6,992 bases of DNA, taken from assembly GCA_003164275.1 (NCBI GenBank), contig PLSY01000249.1, forward strand, positions 142-7,133. The letters run 5' to 3'. Within the stretch, counting starts at the first letter, position 1; the number at the start of each line of letters is the position of its first letter. The notes beneath the pieces were generated by a model. The model searched no databases. It was not told where the DNA came from and worked only from the letters and a program-made list of their open reading frames with translations. Shown here one piece after another: positions 5,134-6,992 of this stretch. Made by a program: the position numbers and the translations under genes. Source of the DNA: Acidimicrobiaceae bacterium. Lineage in GTDB: Bacteria > Actinomycetota > Acidimicrobiia > Acidimicrobiales > RAAP-2.

Positions 5134-6588
5134 ATGGCACGAGTCGTTGTCTTGGGCGGGGGGATCGCCGGTCACACGGCGGCCCTCCATCTCACCCGGA
5201 TGCTCAAGCGTTCCGACCAGGTCGTGGTCGTCACCCCGAACTCCAATTGGAATTGGATTCCGTCGAACATCTGGGTAGGGGTCGGCAAGATGAAGACCGA
5301 CCAGGTGACCTTCAAGCTGGGACCGATGTACCAGCGCAAGGGGATCGAGTTCCATCAGGCGCTGGCTACCGCCATCCACCCGGAGGGTGACGATGCCCAC
5401 ACGAGGCCGTTCGTCGATCTCACCTACACCGATCCGGCCCGGGCCGGGGAGCACGGCGCCCTCGAGTACGACTATCTGATCAATGCGACGGGCCCGAAGC
5501 TCAATTTCGGCGCCACCCCGGGGCTCGGGCCGGACGGCTTCTCCTACTCGGTGTGCACCTCGGGCCACGCGGTCGAGGCGTCAGCGGCGCTCCAAGCGTC
5601 GATCGCCAGGATGAAGAAAGGCGAGCGTCAGGTCCTCGTCGTGGGGATGGGGCACGGCACCTGCACCTGCGAGGGCGCAGCCTTCGAGTACGCCTTCAAC
5701 GTCGAGCACACGCTGCGCACCGCCGGGGTGCGCGACCTCGCCGAGATCGTCTACCTGACCAACGAGTACGAATTGGGCGACTTCGGCGTCGACGGCATGA
5801 GATTCGTCGACAAGGGCTTCCTGCAGTCCAGCCGGCTGTGGACGGAATCGCTGTTCCGCGAGCGCGGCGTCAAGGCCATCACGCAGGCCGCGGTGCACGA
5901 AGTGATGGAAGGCAAGCTGCGATATGAGCAGCTTGACGGCAAGGAGCACGACCTGGACTTCGACTTCGCGATGTTGCTGCCGCCGTTCAAGGGGGCCAGC
6001 CTCGCCGCCTACGACAAGAACGGTAGCGACATCACGTCCACGCTGTTCGCGCCGTCGGGTTTCCTCAAGGTCGACGCCGACTACTCGGGTAAGCCCTACG
6101 ACGAGTGGTCCGCCGGGGACTGGCCGCAGACCTATGAGTCCCCGGCTTACCCGAACATCTTCGCGCCCGGTATCGCGTTCGCACCACCGCACCCGATCTC
6201 CCGGCCACGTAAGAGTCCCAACGGGACGGTCATCACCCCCAGCCCGCCACGCACCGGCATGCCGTCGGGCATCATGGCCAAGACGGTCGCCGAGACCATC
6301 AGTGACCGCATCAAGAACCCCGCCGCCTCCGCCCACCGCGCATCGATGGCAACCATGGGTGCCGCGTGCGTCGCCTCAGCCGGCACCGGCTTGCGTGGTG
6401 GCTCGGCTGCCGCGATGACCATGTTCCCGGTTGTCCCCGATCCGGCGAAGTACCCGCAGACGGGACGTGACATCGCCGGCACCTCCGGCGAGCTGGGCCT
6501 GGCCGGCCATTGGATCAAGGTGATGCTGCACCACCTGTTCATCTACAAGGCCAAGGCCAGACCGTTCTGGTGGCTGATTCCTGAATGA
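5134..6588 (+). CDS. sqr: Sulfide:quinone oxidoreductase-like flavoprotein
   Basis: This 484-residue protein begins with the FAD motif GGGIAG (8-13). It has the ATG-type motif NATGPKL (117-123), a third FAD contact PNIFAPG (340-346), a PSPPRTGMPSG segment (369-379) where SQRs bind quinone, and a C-terminal ARPFWWLIPE typical of the SQR group. SQRs are membrane-attached and oxidise sulfide to polysulfide or persulfide while reducing quinone. Of the three cysteines of the Acidithiobacillus enzyme, two have clear counterparts: C141 (SVCTSGHA) and C179 (CEGAAFE). The third, after the FAD contact, is alanine here (GIAFAPP), and an extra cysteine, C177, makes a CTC motif. The assignment is to an SQR-like family; the exact type and activity are uncertain. 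GGGAGG (5122-5127) lies six bases before the ATG. It has its own operator-controlled promoter and is followed by a small gene. Confidence 0.85.
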   Translation: MARVVVLGGGIAGHTAALHLTRMLKRSDQVVVVTPNSNWNWIPSNIWVGVGKMKTDQVTFKLGPMYQRKGIEFHQALATAIHPEGDDAHTRPFVDLTYTDPARAGEHGALEYDYLINATGPKLNFGATPGLGPDGFSYSVCTSGHAVEASAALQASIARMKKGERQVLVVGMGHGTCTCEGAAFEYAFNVEHTLRTAGVRDLAEIVYLTNEYELGDFGVDGMRFVDKGFLQSSRLWTESLFRERGVKAITQAAVHEVMEGKLRYEQLDGKEHDLDFDFAMLLPPFKGASLAAYDKNGSDITSTLFAPSGFLKVDADYSGKPYDEWSAGDWPQTYESPAYPNIFAPGIAFAPPHPISRPRKSPNGTVITPSPPRTGMPSGIMAKTVAETISDRIKNPAASAHRASMATMGAACVASAGTGLRGGSAAAMTMFPVVPDPAKYPQTGRDIAGTSGELGLAGHWIKVMLHHLFIYKAKARPFWWLIPE

Positions 6589-6598
6589 CTCCCGAATG

Positions 6599-6603
6599 AA
6601 GGA
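6599..6603 (+). promoter_or_regulatory. Ribosome binding site favouring a GTG start at 6611
   Basis: AAGGA ends seven bases before GTG 6611. The alternative ATG at 6596 lies just in front of this site and has no Shine-Dalgarno of its own. Confidence 0.5.
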
Positions 6604-6610
6604 CGCTCCC

Positions 6611-6796
6611 GTGGACGATATCTACTCGGCCGACAACATCTACTCGGAGGTGGATGTCCGTACCTCCGAGCGCATCGCCGACGCCCCGCTGCCCACCCAC
6701 GCGACACTGCGGATGCGTCAGAACCTCCTCTTGCAGTTGTGGCGTTTCGTCAGCATCAACCTCAAGATGCTGCGGATCATCTACGGACACGGCTGA
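6611..6796 (+). CDS. 61-residue small protein downstream of the SQR-like gene
   Basis: The frame begins 22 bases after the flavoprotein stop, in the same direction, and is probably co-transcribed with it. The N-terminal half is acidic and has a near-repeat, DIYSADNIYSE. The C-terminal half is basic and strongly amphipathic (about residues 33-58, including QLWRFVSINLKMLRIIY), consistent with a helix lying on the membrane surface or packing against a partner. The protein ends GHG. There are no cysteines. I do not recognise a named family, although similar short proteins beside SQR-like genes seem familiar. A role in tethering the flavoprotein to the membrane is a guess from the helix and the position. 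An ATG at 6596 gives five extra residues; I prefer GTG 6611 for its ribosome site. Confidence 0.65.
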   Translation: MDDIYSADNIYSEVDVRTSERIADAPLPTHATLRMRQNLLLQLWRFVSINLKMLRIIYGHG

Positions 6797-6801
6797 CCCG
6801 G

Positions 6802-6817
6802 GACCGGGCTGCCGGTC
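6802..6817 (+). terminator. Hairpin after the small gene, possible terminator
   Basis: GACCGG and CCGGTC form a perfect 6-bp stem with a GCTG loop, starting six bases after the last stop codon of the transcript. No T-run follows, so it is at best a weak or non-canonical terminator. Confidence 0.35.
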
Positions 6818-6855
6818 GGCGACAGGCGCGGCACCGGCAACCTGGCCGCACTCGG

Positions 6856-6992
6856 TCATGGAGCCGCTGAATCCATCCGCGACGGATCCTGGTGACTCAC
6901 CGCCGGCATCTGGCGCTTGCCATCGGCGTCCTCGCCCAGCAGGAGCGAACGAACCAGCCGACGCGGTCCAAAGGGACGCAGCATATAACTGG
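6856..6992 (-). CDS. Possible 3' end of an unrecognised minus-strand gene (right edge)
   Basis: On the minus strand one frame is open from the right edge for 44 residues to a TGA at 6858-6856. It contains MLRPFGPRRLVRSLLLGEDA and ends RMDSAAP. Its third-position G/C content is moderate, less pronounced than in the firm genes, and nothing in it is recognisable. It could be the tail of a convergent gene or chance. Otherwise 6818-6992 shows only a short ATCCG/CGGAT palindrome and no promoter or repeat that I can support. Confidence 0.2.
   Translation of the reverse strand, partial: SYMLRPFGPRRLVRSLLLGEDADGKRQMPAVSHQDPSRMDSAAP

Noticed and set aside
4020..5135. 371-codon minus-strand open frame
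   Set aside because: It is antisense to the DUF2892 and DsbA-like genes and has no recognisable motif; the plus strand has ribosome sites and family signatures.
5581..6336. 251-codon minus-strand open frame inside the SQR-like gene
   Set aside because: It is a high-GC shadow; its Val/Gly/Arg-rich sequence has no domain, and the plus-strand product is complete.
6539..6859. 106-codon minus-strand open frame at the right
   Set aside because: It covers the end of the SQR-like gene and the small gene in antisense and shows no protein-like pattern.
1..6992. CRISPR array, tRNA/rRNA genes, insertion sequence ends
   Set aside because: No regularly spaced repeats, cloverleaf-like segments, or terminal inverted repeats with a transposase were seen.

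Overview
The window is a high-GC, densely coded stretch of an actinobacterium-like chromosome. The evidence for this is strong G/C preference at third codon positions, an MMPL-type RND transporter, GAGG/AAGGA ribosome sites, and at least one gene that looks leaderless. Species cannot be named from the sequence; a sulfide-exposed or sulfur-metabolising actinobacterium is my inference from the gene content. Almost every gene fits one theme: handling of sulfide, persulfide and low-molecular-weight thiols under a CsoR/CstR-type regulator. Layout: on the minus strand (1-1366) a 53-residue cysteine-rich protein is followed, with a 4-base ATGA stop/start overlap, by a CoA-disulfide-reductase/persulfide-reductase flavoprotein that runs off the left edge. 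A short divergent control region (1365-1516) holds three copies of a perfect 16-bp inverted repeat, ATACCC-N4-GGGTAT. On the plus strand, a four-gene unit encodes an MMPL/RND membrane transporter (1517-3745), an 89-residue CsoR-family repressor (3796-4065), a two-helix DUF2892 membrane protein (4117-4332) and a DsbA/FrnE-like thioredoxin-fold protein (4404-5045). A second promoter, again with ATACCC-N4-GGGTAT built into it, drives a sulfide:quinone-oxidoreductase-like flavoprotein (5134-6588) and a 61-residue small protein (6611-6796). The last ~195 bases hold a hairpin and no convincing gene. How the parts may work together: the CsoR-family protein has the two cysteines of the persulfide-sensing CstR branch (C35 and C64, 29 residues apart) and a glycine where copper CsoRs carry the ligand histidine. 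The operator left arm forms the last bases of the -35 hexamer (TTGATA) at both plus-strand promoters, and another copy covers the probable -10 of the leaderless minus-strand gene. I infer that sulfide or persulfide modification of the repressor derepresses all three transcripts. The SQR-like enzyme would then oxidise sulfide into the quinone pool, the flavoprotein would reduce CoA/poly-persulfides, and the DUF2892, DsbA-like and two small proteins would be auxiliary. The transporter is the least expected member, and its substrate is unknown. The most novel-looking parts are the two small proteins, the atypical cysteine patterns of the SQR-like and DsbA-like proteins, and the placement of an MMPL transporter in this regulon.
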